A stretch of DNA of 29,842 nucleotides from an uncultured Acetatifactor sp. (GCA_910588225.1 CAJUQT010000023.1:30129-59970); one strand, 5' to 3'; positions 22,390-29,842 are shown, counted from the stretch's first letter. The notes: generated from the sequence alone by a model not told the origin. Numbers and translations: made by a program.

Positions 22390-23208
22390 CTATTGTTGTA
22401 GTGTCCGTTTCTTCATTACTTTTGTAAGCAAAAGGCTTGCGGCTATACCCAACATTCCTATGATTACCACTTCCAGCGTATCATGGATCATCTCCCGGAA
22501 CAGGGTTCGAAAATTGGACATGTATTTCATCCACAGATCATATCGCAGTATCAGGAAAATGCCGGTCATATTCAGGCACAGCAGCCAACTGCAGTTCTTA
22601 TCCTGTCTGATGATACAGAACAGATTATAGACAAAAAAGGCGATCTGGACAGCAAATGCCGCTATCAGCTGACGTTCCCAGAAAGGTCCCAGGCGGTTGA
22701 GCTCCATTCCGAAGATAATAGTGGAATCCAGTTTCAGATGGCCGGCCATATACAGGAATGCTGACACGAAATAAATGTCCAGGAAAATGGAAATGCCGCC
22801 GAAAATGTATTCTCTTTTGCCCAATGGAGTCTTTCCGCCGGAGCCAATTCCGGATAAAAAGCTGGCGAACATGCAGATGATGAACAGACATGTCTGCGCG
22901 AAAAACAGGGAGAAAAATCTGTTGGCCACAAAAATCCAAATACCCAGAAGAAGCAAAGAAGCCAGAACAGCGTAACAGGCCAGCTTCTGAATCAGCAGGA
23001 GCTCCTTTATCTTCTTCAGACCATCCAGACTTTTCCGTTCCAGCTTATTTGCGGAAAGCATGTGAGTCCGGTAAAAGGATACAATCTCTCTGCAAGTGTC
23101 ACAGTCGGCAAGATGTTCTTCTACACATTGTCTGGTTGCCTCTGAGCATACTTTGTCCAAATAGGATGGTATTAAATCTCTGATAATATCACAATTCATT
23201 TTTTCCAT
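22390..23208 (-). CDS. Zinc-finger anti-sigma factor, membrane protein
   Basis: A 272-residue anti-sigma factor. The N-terminal 40 residues form a zf-HC2 zinc-binding domain (IPSYLDKVCSEATRQCVEEH then LADCDTC; H32, C36, C39), which binds and holds the sigma factor. Then follow about six hydrophobic segments (LLLIQKLACYAVLASLLLLG onward), so the protein sits in the cytoplasmic membrane and can respond to envelope signals. Its start overlaps the sigma gene by 20 nt, with GGAGG before the ATG. Translational coupling and paired regulation are typical of ECF sigma systems. The signal is unknown. Confidence 0.9.
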   Translation of the reverse strand: MEKMNCDIIRDLIPSYLDKVCSEATRQCVEEHLADCDTCREIVSFYRTHMLSANKLERKSLDGLKKIKELLLIQKLACYAVLASLLLLGIWIFVANRFFSLFFAQTCLFIICMFASFLSGIGSGGKTPLGKREYIFGGISIFLDIYFVSAFLYMAGHLKLDSTIIFGMELNRLGPFWERQLIAAFAVQIAFFVYNLFCIIRQDKNCSWLLCLNMTGIFLILRYDLWMKYMSNFRTLFREMIHDTLEVVIIGMLGIAASLLLTKVMKKRTLQQ

Positions 23209-23674
23209 GATTAGCCTCCTGGATTAATACTATTTTGGCCCGGTAAAAGGTAACCCGCGCCCAGTTTTCACTTTTTCCAAGCATGTCGCCGATCTCCCGG
23301 AAGGACAGGCCGCCCAGAACTCTCAGTTCCACCACTTTTCTGGTGTCAGAGGGGAATTTCTGCAGTTTGTCCCATACGTCCGCAAGCTCGACTCTGGCGA
23401 TGGCCTGCCGTTCTGTGTCATGTTCCGACACCAGTGTCTCGTCCAGTTCTTCCAGCCTTGCGCGATTGGTTTTGGCCCAGTGCTGATACAGCAGATGTTT
23501 TGCAATCTGACACAGCCAGGTGGACAGCTTACAGCTTCCGTCATAATTATCGAGAGACTGCAGAGCCTTTAAAAAGGTCTCCTGCATCAGGTCTTCCGCG
23601 AGAGTAACGTCTTTACACCTGGCATACAGGAAATGAAATACAATCTGGGAATATTGTGCATATAATTCATCCAT
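23189..23674 (-). CDS. ECF-type RNA polymerase sigma factor
   Basis: A 161-residue sigma-70 factor of the extracytoplasmic-function class. Region 2 covers residues about 5-75 (YSQIVFHFLYARCKDVTLAE; DLMQETFLKALQSLDNYDG; STWLCQIAKHLLYQHW); region 4 is SDTRKVVELRVLGGLSFREI with GKSENWARVTFYRAK, the -35 recognition helix. AAGGAGG lies 5 nt before the ATG at 23674; the frame is open further upstream but has no ribosome site. Its anti-sigma gene overlaps it downstream on the same strand. Confidence 0.93.
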   Translation of the reverse strand: MDELYAQYSQIVFHFLYARCKDVTLAEDLMQETFLKALQSLDNYDGSCKLSTWLCQIAKHLLYQHWAKTNRARLEELDETLVSEHDTERQAIARVELADVWDKLQKFPSDTRKVVELRVLGGLSFREIGDMLGKSENWARVTFYRAKIVLIQEANHGKNEL

Positions 23675-23734
23675 AAGTCCCTCCTTCTGATGCTTATATC
23701 CGTTTTGGACGGAATTCGTTACAAATTTTATTTT

Positions 23735-23764
23735 ATTGTAAAACAAAGTGGAATGCTTTGACAA
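23735..23764 (-). promoter_or_regulatory. Sigma-A-type promoter of the sigma/anti-sigma pair
   Basis: Read on the minus strand: TTGTCA (23764-23759), 18 bp, TACAAT (23740-23735), about 60 bp before the sigma gene. I saw no clear ECF-type self promoter, so basal transcription is probably by the housekeeping sigma factor. Confidence 0.65.
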
Positions 23765-23806
23765 ATATTGGGCAGATTAAACCGGGTTATCGTGCGAAGA
23801 AAGATA

Positions 23807-23835
23807 TTGCCCGAAAAGGTATTTTGTAGTAAACT
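23807..23835 (+). promoter_or_regulatory. Candidate promoter of the nfeD-like gene
   Basis: TTGCCC (23807-23812) and TAAACT (23830-23835), 17-bp spacer, about 20 bp before the start region. Each box matches consensus at about four of six positions, so it is only a candidate. Confidence 0.4.
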
Positions 23836-23856
23836 AAAAAGAAAGAACAGAAAGGT

Positions 23857-24540
23857 ATGGAAATTGATATGGGAGAGATGATGATTTTCTGGCTGGTGTT
23901 GCTGATCCTGTGTATTGGCATCGAAGTATTGACCCTGGGCCTGACGACTGTATGGTTTGCTGGGGGTGCGCTGGTTGCCATATTTGCATCCCTGCTGTAT
24001 GCGCCGATTTTTGTTCAGGTAATTTTGTTTTTCCTGGTGTCGTTATTGTTGCTGTTCTTTACCAGGCCCATAGCGGTGAAGTATTTTAACAGAGACCGGG
24101 TGAAGACAAATGTGGAGAGCATGGTGGGACGCCAGGCTATCGTTACCAGCGAGATTGATAATCTGCAGGCAGTGGGACAGGTAACTGTGAATGGGCAGGA
24201 GTGGAGTGCCAGAAGTGTTGATGACAAAGTCAGAATTCCAGCGGGAACTGTGGTGACAGTGGCGGCTATCAGCGGGGTGAAGCTGATTGTCAGGACATTG
24301 GAGCAGTTCGGAATGCAGGAGAAAACGACAGGAGCGGCGCCGGAGCCTGTAAGCGAAGCTGTGATGCGGCCAGAGGTAACCGGAACTGTCGGAGAGCAGC
24401 AGGCGGAAATGAACGTATCTGCATTCGGAGGTGAGGAGCCGGCGGATACGGCCACACAGATGCCGGACGAGACAGGCGGTCCGCTGCCGGAAACGCAGAA
24501 GGGTGAAGCCGCAGAGGAAGAAACGGTGAAAACCCAGTGA
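23857..24540 (+). CDS. NfeD-like membrane protein
   Basis: Up to 227 residues: two or three N-terminal membrane segments (MIFWLVLLILCIGIEVLTLG; VIFFLVSLLLLFF region about 52-70), then the NfeD OB-fold domain (ESMVGRQAIVTSEIDNLQAV through VRIPAGTVVTVAAISGVKL). It ends in a 75-residue low-complexity acidic tail (rich in E, P, T, G) not typical of the family. NfeD proteins pair with SPFH/stomatin proteins, and one follows 165 bp downstream. Starts at 23857 and 23869 are both possible: AAAGG is too close to the first and 13 nt from the second. Confidence 0.88.
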   Translation: MEIDMGEMMIFWLVLLILCIGIEVLTLGLTTVWFAGGALVAIFASLLYAPIFVQVILFFLVSLLLLFFTRPIAVKYFNRDRVKTNVESMVGRQAIVTSEIDNLQAVGQVTVNGQEWSARSVDDKVRIPAGTVVTVAAISGVKLIVRTLEQFGMQEKTTGAAPEPVSEAVMRPEVTGTVGEQQAEMNVSAFGGEEPADTATQMPDETGGPLPETQKGEAAEEETVKTQ

Positions 24541-24622
24541 GTGCTCCAGAGAGCGGCAGAAGGCTTTGGATAAAGGTTTCGCGGAAAAGAGAGACACTGT
24601 AAAAAACTGACAAGGGAATGAG

Positions 24623-24647
24623 AATCCCGGATAGAGGAGCCGGGATT
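24623..24647 (+). other. Hairpin between the NfeD and SPFH genes
   Basis: AATCCCGG (24623-24630) pairs perfectly with CCGGGATT (24640-24647), loop ATAGAGGAG, followed by TGAG rather than a T-tract. Likely a processing or attenuation structure within the two-gene transcript. Confidence 0.5.
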
Positions 24648-24705
24648 TGAGATAAAATAATACAAAATGCGTACTGTCATTATACAGTGCAGAAAGAGGT
24701 AAAGT

Positions 24706-25623
24706 ATGATTTGGGTATTGATTGCGCTGATTGTTGTTGTATTGTTGCTTCTGGCATCCTGTCTGAAGATTGTTCCTCAGGCGCAGGCTTACGTGATTGA
24801 ACGTCTGGGCGCTTATCAGGGAACATGGTCGGTAGGATTTCATATCAAAGTCCCTTTTTTGGATAAGATTGCCAGAAAAGTGAATCTGAAGGAGCAGGTG
24901 GCAGACTTCCCACCTCAGCCGGTTATCACGAAAGATAATGTCACCATGAGAATCGATACGGTGGTGTTCTATCAGATTACGGATCCCAAGCTGTTTACTT
25001 ATGGCGTGGAGAATCCCATGATGGCCATTGAGAACCTGACTGCAACTACTCTCCGTAACATTATCGGTGATCTGGAGCTGGATCAGACACTGACCAGCCG
25101 TGAGACCATTAACACGAAGATGCGCGCCGCTCTGGATATTGCCACCGACCCCTGGGGAATCAAGGTGAACAGAGTAGAGCTGAAGAATATTATTCCTCCT
25201 GCGGAAATTCAGAACGCAATGGAGAAACAAATGAAGGCTGAGCGTGAGAGACGTGAAGCAGTGACCCGTGCGGAAGGTGAGAAGAAGGCGAAGATTCTGG
25301 AGGCGGAAGGTGCAAAAGAATCAGCAATCCTTCGGGCCGAAGCAGATAAGCAGTCCGCTATTCTCCGTGCAGAAGCACAGAAGGAGAAGATGATCCGGGA
25401 AGCAGAAGGTGAAGCAGAAGCTATCCTGAAAGTGCAGCAGGCGAATGCAGATGGTATCAGAATGCTGAAAGAAGCAGGAGCAGATGAGTCTGTATTGAAG
25501 ATTAAGAGTCTGGAAGCCTTCGAGAAAGTGGCGGATGGGCAGGCTACCACTATTCTCCTTCCTTCGGAACTGAGTGGTATTGCAAGTCTTGCCGCTGCGT
25601 GGAAGGAAGGTACAAAGAAGTAG
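24706..25623 (+). CDS. SPFH/stomatin family membrane protein (QmcA-like)
   Basis: A 305-residue stomatin/prohibitin-type protein: one N-terminal membrane segment (VLIALIVVVLLLLASCLKIV), the SPFH (band 7) domain (QAYVIERLGAYQGTWSVGFH to about residue 170), then a long coiled coil of alternating E, K and A (ERREAVTRAEGEKKAKILEA onward, about 170-250) and the conserved C-terminal tail. Forms large ring or cage oligomers in membrane microdomains, typically with an NfeD partner, here just upstream. GAGG lies about 8 nt before the ATG. Terminated by the stem at 25662-25704. Confidence 0.95.
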   Translation: MIWVLIALIVVVLLLLASCLKIVPQAQAYVIERLGAYQGTWSVGFHIKVPFLDKIARKVNLKEQVADFPPQPVITKDNVTMRIDTVVFYQITDPKLFTYGVENPMMAIENLTATTLRNIIGDLELDQTLTSRETINTKMRAALDIATDPWGIKVNRVELKNIIPPAEIQNAMEKQMKAERERREAVTRAEGEKKAKILEAEGAKESAILRAEADKQSAILRAEAQKEKMIREAEGEAEAILKVQQANADGIRMLKEAGADESVLKIKSLEAFEKVADGQATTILLPSELSGIASLAAAWKEGTKK

Positions 25624-25661
25624 ATTGAACATTTAATGATGAAAATGAGTCACCAGTTACA

Positions 25662-25704
25662 GCAAGAGGGCCTCTGTGGGGATTATCCAAAGAGGTCCTT
25701 TTGC
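25662..25704 (+). terminator. Rho-independent terminator of the NfeD/SPFH operon
   Basis: GCAAGAGGGCCTCT (25662-25675) pairs with AGAGGTCCTTTTGC (25691-25704): 14 bp including two G-T pairs, loop of 15 nt with an inner GGA/TCC. TTTT lies in the descending arm and a further CTTTTT follows at 25711, about 39 bp after the SPFH stop. Confidence 0.8.
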
Positions 25705-25784
25705 TATGTCCTTTTTCGGGCTGTTCCGGAGACAAAAACGGTGCAGGCCTGCGGATATAGTTGTGTTGTTCTGAGTAAAAAGGT

Positions 25785-25813
25785 TTGACGAAACGAACAG
25801 ACGCAAGTATAGT
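25785..25813 (+). promoter_or_regulatory. Promoter leading into the pseudogene region
   Basis: TTGACG (25785-25790) and TATAGT (25808-25813), 17-bp spacer. A 7-bp hairpin, ATAGAAC/GTTCTAT (25829-25835 with 25841-25847), lies in the expected first transcribed bases and contains the start of the metallophosphoesterase remnant. The promoter appears intact although the genes behind it are not. Confidence 0.7.
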
Positions 25814-25845
25814 AGAAAATCAATACAGATAGAACGGTGGGTTCT

Positions 25846-26181
25846 ATGAAAGCACACAGGAGCGGGATAACGACAATATGCAGATTACCCAAAGACAAAA
25901 ATACATAGATTTATCAAATCAATAAATCCGGAATCTATGTCCGTGTGGCAGACATAGAAAGTGTGACATCAAACCGTGAGAAGGCTACAATCATACAGAT
26001 TGCGGATGTACATCTGAATTATACGAATGCGGCGGTTGAGGCAGATGACGAGGTCATGTATACGAAACAATGCCGGTCATGGAGCGCAGTTCCTCTGTTA
26101 TTCCAGATGATCTTCAAGTCAAGGGTATTTTTTCAATGGGTAGAGGAGTTTGGAGCTCTGAGAAATACGAAATGCCTATGA
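25846..26181 (+). pseudogene. Metallophosphoesterase N-terminal remnant
   Basis: ATG 25846 opens a frame that stops at TAG 25906 and continues in the same frame as IYQINKSGIYVRVADIESV then EKATIIQIADVHLNYTNAA. The IQIADVHLN block is the first metal-binding motif (DxH) of calcineurin-like metallophosphoesterases. After EVMYTKQCRSWSA (about 26083) the likeness ends, suggesting a deletion or frameshift; the second and later metal motifs (GDxxD, GNHE) are absent. The frame closes at 26181. A nonsense mutation plus loss of most of the gene marks it as dead. An overlapping open frame at 26070-26279 carries no recognisable domain. Confidence 0.7.
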
Positions 26182-26245
26182 AACGATACAGATCGTTCGA
26201 AGCGGCACTGGAAATAAGATCTTTCGGAAAGTACAATAATAACAG

Positions 26246-26812
26246 ATGGAAAACACGGGAAAGAGAGAGCAGAAATTGAAAAAAGCAGACAGAAAAAAGA
26301 AAAAAATCAGCAAAATTAAAATCAGAGAAAATATTCATATGACCCTTATGGTGATTCCCGGGCTGGTTCTGTTATTGATTTTTGCCTATCTGCCAATGCC
26401 TGGAATCATTTTAGCTTTTAAGAAATTCAATCCGAATAAGGGAATTCTGGGAAGTCCATGGGTGGGGGTGAAAAATTTTGAATTTTTTTTTCAGTCACAG
26501 GATGCCGTCAGGACAATCCGTAATACGGTGCTATACAGTGTGGGCTTTCTGATTATTGATTTGCTGGCGGCAGTAACGCTTGCACTGATGCTGTACTACC
26601 TCCGTTCCGGAAAGGCGCTGAAATTCTATAATACAGTGGTGATTCTGCCCCGGTTTATGTCCATGGTTATTGTGGCATTTATTGTATATACCATTCTGTC
26701 GCCGTCCTATGGTGTGTTGAACCAGGTGATACGGTTGTTCGGAGGTGAAAATGTCCAGTGGTATATGGAACCTGTGTACTGGCCGTTTATTTTGACCTTT
26801 GTCCATGTGTAG
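26246..26812 (+). pseudogene. Truncated LplB-type carbohydrate ABC transporter permease
   Basis: 188 residues of a binding-protein-dependent sugar permease: the N-terminal segment HMTLMVIPGLVLLLIFAYLP followed by GIILAFKKFNP and WVGVKNFEFFF, typical of LplB/YteP/YtcP-type permeases for uronic or rhamnogalacturonan oligosaccharides. Four or so membrane segments are present. It stops by TAG after LTFVHV, about 100 residues short of the family length (about 300), before the cytoplasmic EAA motif that contacts the ATPase, so it cannot work. The frame continues past the TAG directly into the GH105 remnant. Confidence 0.85.
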
Positions 26813-27397
26813 AACGAAAAAACATACATAGAAGAATCCTATTACCAATTTCTCATTCATATCAAATATTTGCAGGATACAAGGACTGGGTTATGGTTTC
26901 ACGGATGGAATTTTAAAGAGAGGAATCATTTTGCAGGGGCGTTGTGGGCCCGAGGAAATTGCTGGATAACGGCCGGAATTCCAGAATATATTGAGATTAT
27001 GGGATTGAAGGGGGTCGGAAAACGGTATCTGACAGAGACTTTGGTCAGACAGATTGAGGCATTGTCAGGGTTCCAGTGTGAAGACGGGATGTGGAACACT
27101 CTACTGGATGATCCCTTTTCTTACGAAGAAACTTCCGCTACCGCCGGTTTCGCATATGGCATACTGAAGGCAGTTCGACTTGAACTGGTAGAGGCGAACT
27201 ATCTACCAATTGCTGAAAAGGCGGTTCGAGCAGTGCTTTCCCATGTGGAGGAAGATGGAACAGTAAATCAAGTGTCTTACGGCACCGGAATGGGCAGAGA
27301 TCTGGAACATTACCGGAGAATTCCTATGTGCCCTATGGCTTATGGGCAGGCGCTGGTCATACTGATGTTGAATGAGGTGCGGAAAGTACTGTTATAA
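26813..27397 (+). pseudogene. C-terminal half of a GH105 unsaturated rhamnogalacturonyl hydrolase
   Basis: About 195 residues in the same frame as the permease remnant, starting NEKTYIEESYYQFLIHIKYL and then QDTRTGLWFHGWNF, HFAGALWARGNCWITAGIPE, DDPFSYEETSATAGFAYGIL and QVSYGTGMGRDLEHYRRIP, the conserved blocks of GH105 (YteR/YesR) enzymes that cleave unsaturated galacturonyl ends of pectin fragments. The N-terminal half with the catalytic aspartate is missing, so it is inactive. It could in principle be translated from TTG 26870, but nothing suggests a working product. Confidence 0.85.
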
Positions 27398-27459
27398 AAG
27401 CTCTTCCAGGGAATACATGAGTGGTGGAAATGTTAAGAGCAATAGCTAAAAGTAATGAC

Positions 27460-27488
27460 TTGAAAAAGAACAAACGTTCTGATATAAT
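27460..27488 (+). promoter_or_regulatory. Sigma-A promoter of dinB
   Basis: TTGAAA (27460-27465) and perfect TATAAT (27483-27488), 17-bp spacer. The LexA box lies entirely in the spacer. Confidence 0.88.
27467..27480. promoter_or_regulatory. LexA (SOS) box in the dinB promoter
   Basis: AGAACAAACGTTCT: GAAC, four bases, GTTC, the Firmicute-type LexA operator core. It fills the spacer between the -35 and -10 boxes, so LexA would block transcription until DNA damage. Confidence 0.9.
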
Positions 27489-27549
27489 GTAAATGTCAAA
27501 GGCAGAAAGGAAGCGATCGAAAAAGGATCTGGGTGCAGAAAGGAAGCGT

Positions 27550-28755
27550 ATGGGGGACAGGGTTATTTTTCATATAGATGTAAACAGCGCGTTTTTATCC
27601 TGGGAGGCAGTGTATCGTCTGAATCATGGGGAGACGCTGGATCTGCGGACCATTCCCTCCGCGGTAGGCGGAGACATGTCGAAGCGGCATGGGGTTATCC
27701 TGGCGAAATCCACTCCTGCCAAAAAGTATGATGTACGGACCGGAGAACCGATTGTGGATGCGCTGCGAAAGTGCCCGAATCTGACTCTGTTACAGCCCAA
27801 CCGGGAATGGTACGAAGAATGCTCCCGGGCGTTTATTGGGATTCTGTATAAATATTCCGATGCTGTGGAGCAATACAGCATCGACGAAGCTTTCATGGAT
27901 ATGACAGGGACGCAGATGTTGTTCGGGGAGCCGGTAAAGGCAGCCCATGCTTTGAAGAAGGAGATTTGTGAGACTCTTGGATTTACGGTGAATGTGGGCA
28001 TCTCCAGCAATAAACTTCTGGCGAAGATGGCAGGGGAATTCGAAAAACCTGACAAGGTACATACCCTGTTTCCAGAGGAAATTCAGGAGAAAATGTGGCC
28101 GCTTCCTGTACGGGAACTGTTTCTTGTGGGAGGTGCGTCGGAGCAGAAGCTGAAAAGGATGGGAATCCGTACCATAGGGGAACTGGCACAGGCAGACCCC
28201 TCCATGCTGAAGGCCGCTTTGAAAAAGCATGGAGAAGCCATCTGGAATTATGCAAATGGAAGGGACGAATCCCAGGTGGAAGTAACAGCGGCGGACAATA
28301 AATGTTATGGCAATTCCGTGACTCTTGCCGCTGATGTGACAGAGGATGCAGAAGCGAAGCGAGTGTTGCTGTCGCTGTCGGAGACTGTGGGCAGGAGGCT
28401 GCGCAGGGATCAGGTATGGATTGAGAGCGTGTCAGTTACCATACGCTTTTTCGATTTGAGGCAGCATTCCCATCAATGTGTGCTGGAGTCTGCCACCAAT
28501 ATTACGGATGAAATTTATCGGGTGGCCTGCAGGCTGTTCGATGAATTGTGGGATGGCACGCCCATACGTCTTCTGGGGGTACAGACCGGGAAGGTGACCA
28601 GAGATGGAGAGGTCAGGCAGATGTCCCTGTTTGATTCTACCGATTATGAGAAGCTGGAAAAGCTGGACCGGGCCATGGACAGCATCAGGGAGAAGTTCGG
28701 GACAGGTGCTGTGCAGCGGGCCAGTGAGCTGAAAAATGCAGGGACGAAAATATGA
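27550..28755 (+). CDS. dinB: DNA polymerase IV (Y-family, SOS-induced)
   Basis: Error-prone translesion polymerase. The 401 residues show the first metal site FHIDVNSAFLSWEA (D10), the catalytic QYSIDEAFMDMTG (D112, E113), the fingers/palm NVGISSNKLLAKMAGEFEKP, helix-hairpin-helix GIRTIGELAQADP and the little-finger domain; QMSLFD near residue 357 is the sliding-clamp-binding motif. ATG 27550 is chosen because AAAGGAAG lies 5-6 nt upstream and the product begins MGDRVIFHID as in the family; an in-frame ATG at 27493 falls at or before the expected transcription start. A 14-bp sequence GCAGAAAGGAAGCG containing the ribosome site is duplicated (27502-27515 and 27535-27548). Confidence 0.95.
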   Translation: MGDRVIFHIDVNSAFLSWEAVYRLNHGETLDLRTIPSAVGGDMSKRHGVILAKSTPAKKYDVRTGEPIVDALRKCPNLTLLQPNREWYEECSRAFIGILYKYSDAVEQYSIDEAFMDMTGTQMLFGEPVKAAHALKKEICETLGFTVNVGISSNKLLAKMAGEFEKPDKVHTLFPEEIQEKMWPLPVRELFLVGGASEQKLKRMGIRTIGELAQADPSMLKAALKKHGEAIWNYANGRDESQVEVTAADNKCYGNSVTLAADVTEDAEAKRVLLSLSETVGRRLRRDQVWIESVSVTIRFFDLRQHSHQCVLESATNITDEIYRVACRLFDELWDGTPIRLLGVQTGKVTRDGEVRQMSLFDSTDYEKLEKLDRAMDSIREKFGTGAVQRASELKNAGTKI

Positions 28756-28757
28756 TA

Positions 28758-29780
28758 TTAATTTCCGGTCAGTTTTTTCTCTAACTGCTCCTTTTCCGCT
28801 AAAAGAGTGGCAATGAGAGAATCCTTTTCGGTCAGAGCAGAATCTTTTTCATTCAAAGCATTAGCCTGCTCCTTTAAAGCATTAGCCTGCTCCTTTAAAG
28901 CAGCTGCCTGCTCCTTTAAAGCGACTTCCTGTTCCTTTAAAGCGACTTCCTGTTCCTTTAAAATAGCTTCCTGCCTTTTTACTGTGGCGACCTGTTCCTC
29001 CATAAATCGTTGCATTCCGCGCTGGCAGCGATAATAATCTTCCCGTGCTTCACAAATTTGCCGGATTCGTTCTTCTTGAGTAAGTCTGTAGACAGCATTA
29101 CCTGCTGCCAGAATATCGTCATTCTGCTGTGCAATCATTTTGATTTCCTCCCATGTGGTTGCTTTGAAGAGAGCGGCCCATTGATCGATTCGATATTGCT
29201 TATCCTCTTTGGTAGCCAGATCTATATGAGTTAAGTCTACCACAGAAAGGCGCAGTTTGTCACTATATATCATAAAATTTTTAACGTTCAACATCATATA
29301 GGTAGCATAGAACTCCGGATAATTCTTGAACAGAGTAAAATCCAGAAGCCCTATATGTATGGCGGGCCTTACCTGCTGATAATCTTCTCCGGAATTGAGA
29401 TTATTAAAAGCACGGCACAGATAAAGCAGGGAGCGTTCAGGCCAGTTATGCTGATTGATGACTTGAAGTTCCAGGTTGAGGATGATGCTGTTATTGAGAA
29501 GAATTTTAACATCGAGGATAAAGTCTTTTTCATCCACAGCAGAGCCCAGCAGGATTGGATTTGTAATTTCGGCGGAAAGAATTTCATCAGGATGGAGATG
29601 AAGCAGGGAACCAATCAGTCCTTTCAGAGTTTTGTTGCTGGACTGGAGGAGGGCGCGGAAAAGGTAATCATTGGTCATACGGACCGTTACAGGCCCCGTG
29701 GCGGAGCTGAGAAAGTCAGGAAGTTCAGGAGATGCAGGAAGCTTTGGAAAAATAGACGAAGTAAAGATGTTTTCAGACAT
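28758..29780 (-). CDS. Rpn/PD-(D/E)XK nuclease family protein (transposase-like)
   Basis: A 340-residue protein of the Rpn/PDDEXK_2 family, often annotated as 'transposase' but related to recombination-promoting nucleases. The N-terminal part has TVRMTNDYLFRALLQSS and the nuclease core DFILDVKILLNNSIILNLELQ with D90, E104 and Q106 of the D...ExQ motif. The C-terminal 70 residues are a coiled coil of near-identical heptads (ALKEQEV, ALKEQAA, ALKEQAN). AAAGGAA lies 8 nt before ATG 29780. It converges with dinB, with only 2 bp between the stops and no terminator seen between them. No terminal inverted repeats were found, so it is not called a mobile element. Confidence 0.85.
   Translation of the reverse strand: MSENIFTSSIFPKLPASPELPDFLSSATGPVTVRMTNDYLFRALLQSSNKTLKGLIGSLLHLHPDEILSAEITNPILLGSAVDEKDFILDVKILLNNSIILNLELQVINQHNWPERSLLYLCRAFNNLNSGEDYQQVRPAIHIGLLDFTLFKNYPEFYATYMMLNVKNFMIYSDKLRLSVVDLTHIDLATKEDKQYRIDQWAALFKATTWEEIKMIAQQNDDILAAGNAVYRLTQEERIRQICEAREDYYRCQRGMQRFMEEQVATVKRQEAILKEQEVALKEQEVALKEQAAALKEQANALKEQANALNEKDSALTEKDSLIATLLAEKEQLEKKLTGN
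28843..28968. repeat. 21-bp tandem repeat inside the Rpn gene
   Basis: About six units of 21 bp: a degenerate one at 28843-28863, then 28864, 28885, 28906, 28927 and 28948, each with TCCTTTAAA (GCCTGCTCCTTTAAAGCATTA type). They encode seven-residue heptads of the coiled coil at residues 271-313. Three adjacent units are nearly identical in DNA, so recent slippage or expansion is likely. Confidence 0.9.
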
Positions 29781-29842
29781 AATGGAATTCCTTTCTAAAC
29801 CCTCATGCCCCACATTTGGCACCACCATAAATGAAACTGTGC

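Noticed and set aside
26070..26279. 69-codon open frame before the permease remnant
   Set aside because: No recognisable domain and it overlaps two decayed genes; most likely part of the degraded sequence.
28758..29780. Insertion sequence carrying a transposase
   Set aside because: The PD-(D/E)XK protein is often called a transposase, but I saw no terminal inverted repeats or target duplication around it.

Overview
The window looks like a chromosomal segment from a gut-type Lachnospiraceae (Clostridia, Firmicutes). Support comes from strong AGGAGG-type ribosome sites, sigma-A promoters of the TTGACA/TATAAT type, a CIRCE heat-shock operator, a Firmicute-type LexA box, and gene families typical of that group (PDU-like microcompartment with RnfC-type PduS, DeoR regulator, type III pantothenate kinase). 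The genus cannot be fixed from sequence alone. There are no rRNA or tRNA genes, CRISPR arrays or intact insertion sequences.

Region 1 (1-5952) is the 3' part of a bacterial microcompartment (BMC) operon, all on the plus strand: a BMC hexamer shell protein, the PduL phosphotransacylase, an EutN/CcmL pentamer vertex protein, the PduS-type Fe-S/flavin electron-transfer protein, a tandem-domain PduT-type shell protein carrying the cluster cysteine, and a DeoR-family regulator. Overlapping the regulator gene comes a ParA/McdA-like ATPase, which overlaps a small, highly charged, disordered protein; a strong terminator follows. The ParA plus disordered-partner pair resembles the McdAB carboxysome-positioning system and is the most interesting feature of the window. 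Signature dehydratase, aldolase and aldehyde dehydrogenase genes would lie upstream, outside the window.

Region 2 (6000-12023): a citrate synthase with its own promoter and terminator; a two-gene membrane cassette (acyltransferase-3 protein and a large polytopic GT-C-like protein); and a convergent asnA. The terminator between the last two lies partly inside the asnA stop region.

Region 3 (12227-15072) is a compact, more AT-rich operon with an excellent promoter and terminator: an M29-type metallopeptidase, a small helical protein, an ArsR-HTH/DUF2087 regulator, a P-loop kinase-like protein and a small unknown protein. Several junctions overlap. I know of no described system with this gene set.

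Region 4 (15137-21215) is housekeeping: argF-birA-(unknown)-coaX-dusB-(unknown), then greA from its own promoter. Region 5 (21216-25704): a 39-bp tandem repeat block and a copy of a 30-bp hairpin element also found at 12281; a CIRCE-controlled hsp20; a minus-strand ECF sigma/zinc-finger anti-sigma pair; and an NfeD/SPFH membrane pair.

Region 6 (25705-27397) is a gene graveyard: a promoter leads into a metallophosphoesterase remnant with an in-frame stop, then a truncated LplB-type sugar ABC permease joined in frame, across one TAG, to the C-terminal half of a GH105 unsaturated rhamnogalacturonyl hydrolase. This looks like a pectin-utilisation locus collapsed by deletion. Region 7 is an SOS-controlled dinB (DNA polymerase IV), convergent with an Rpn/PD-(D/E)XK nuclease gene that has a 21-bp tandem repeat encoding heptads.
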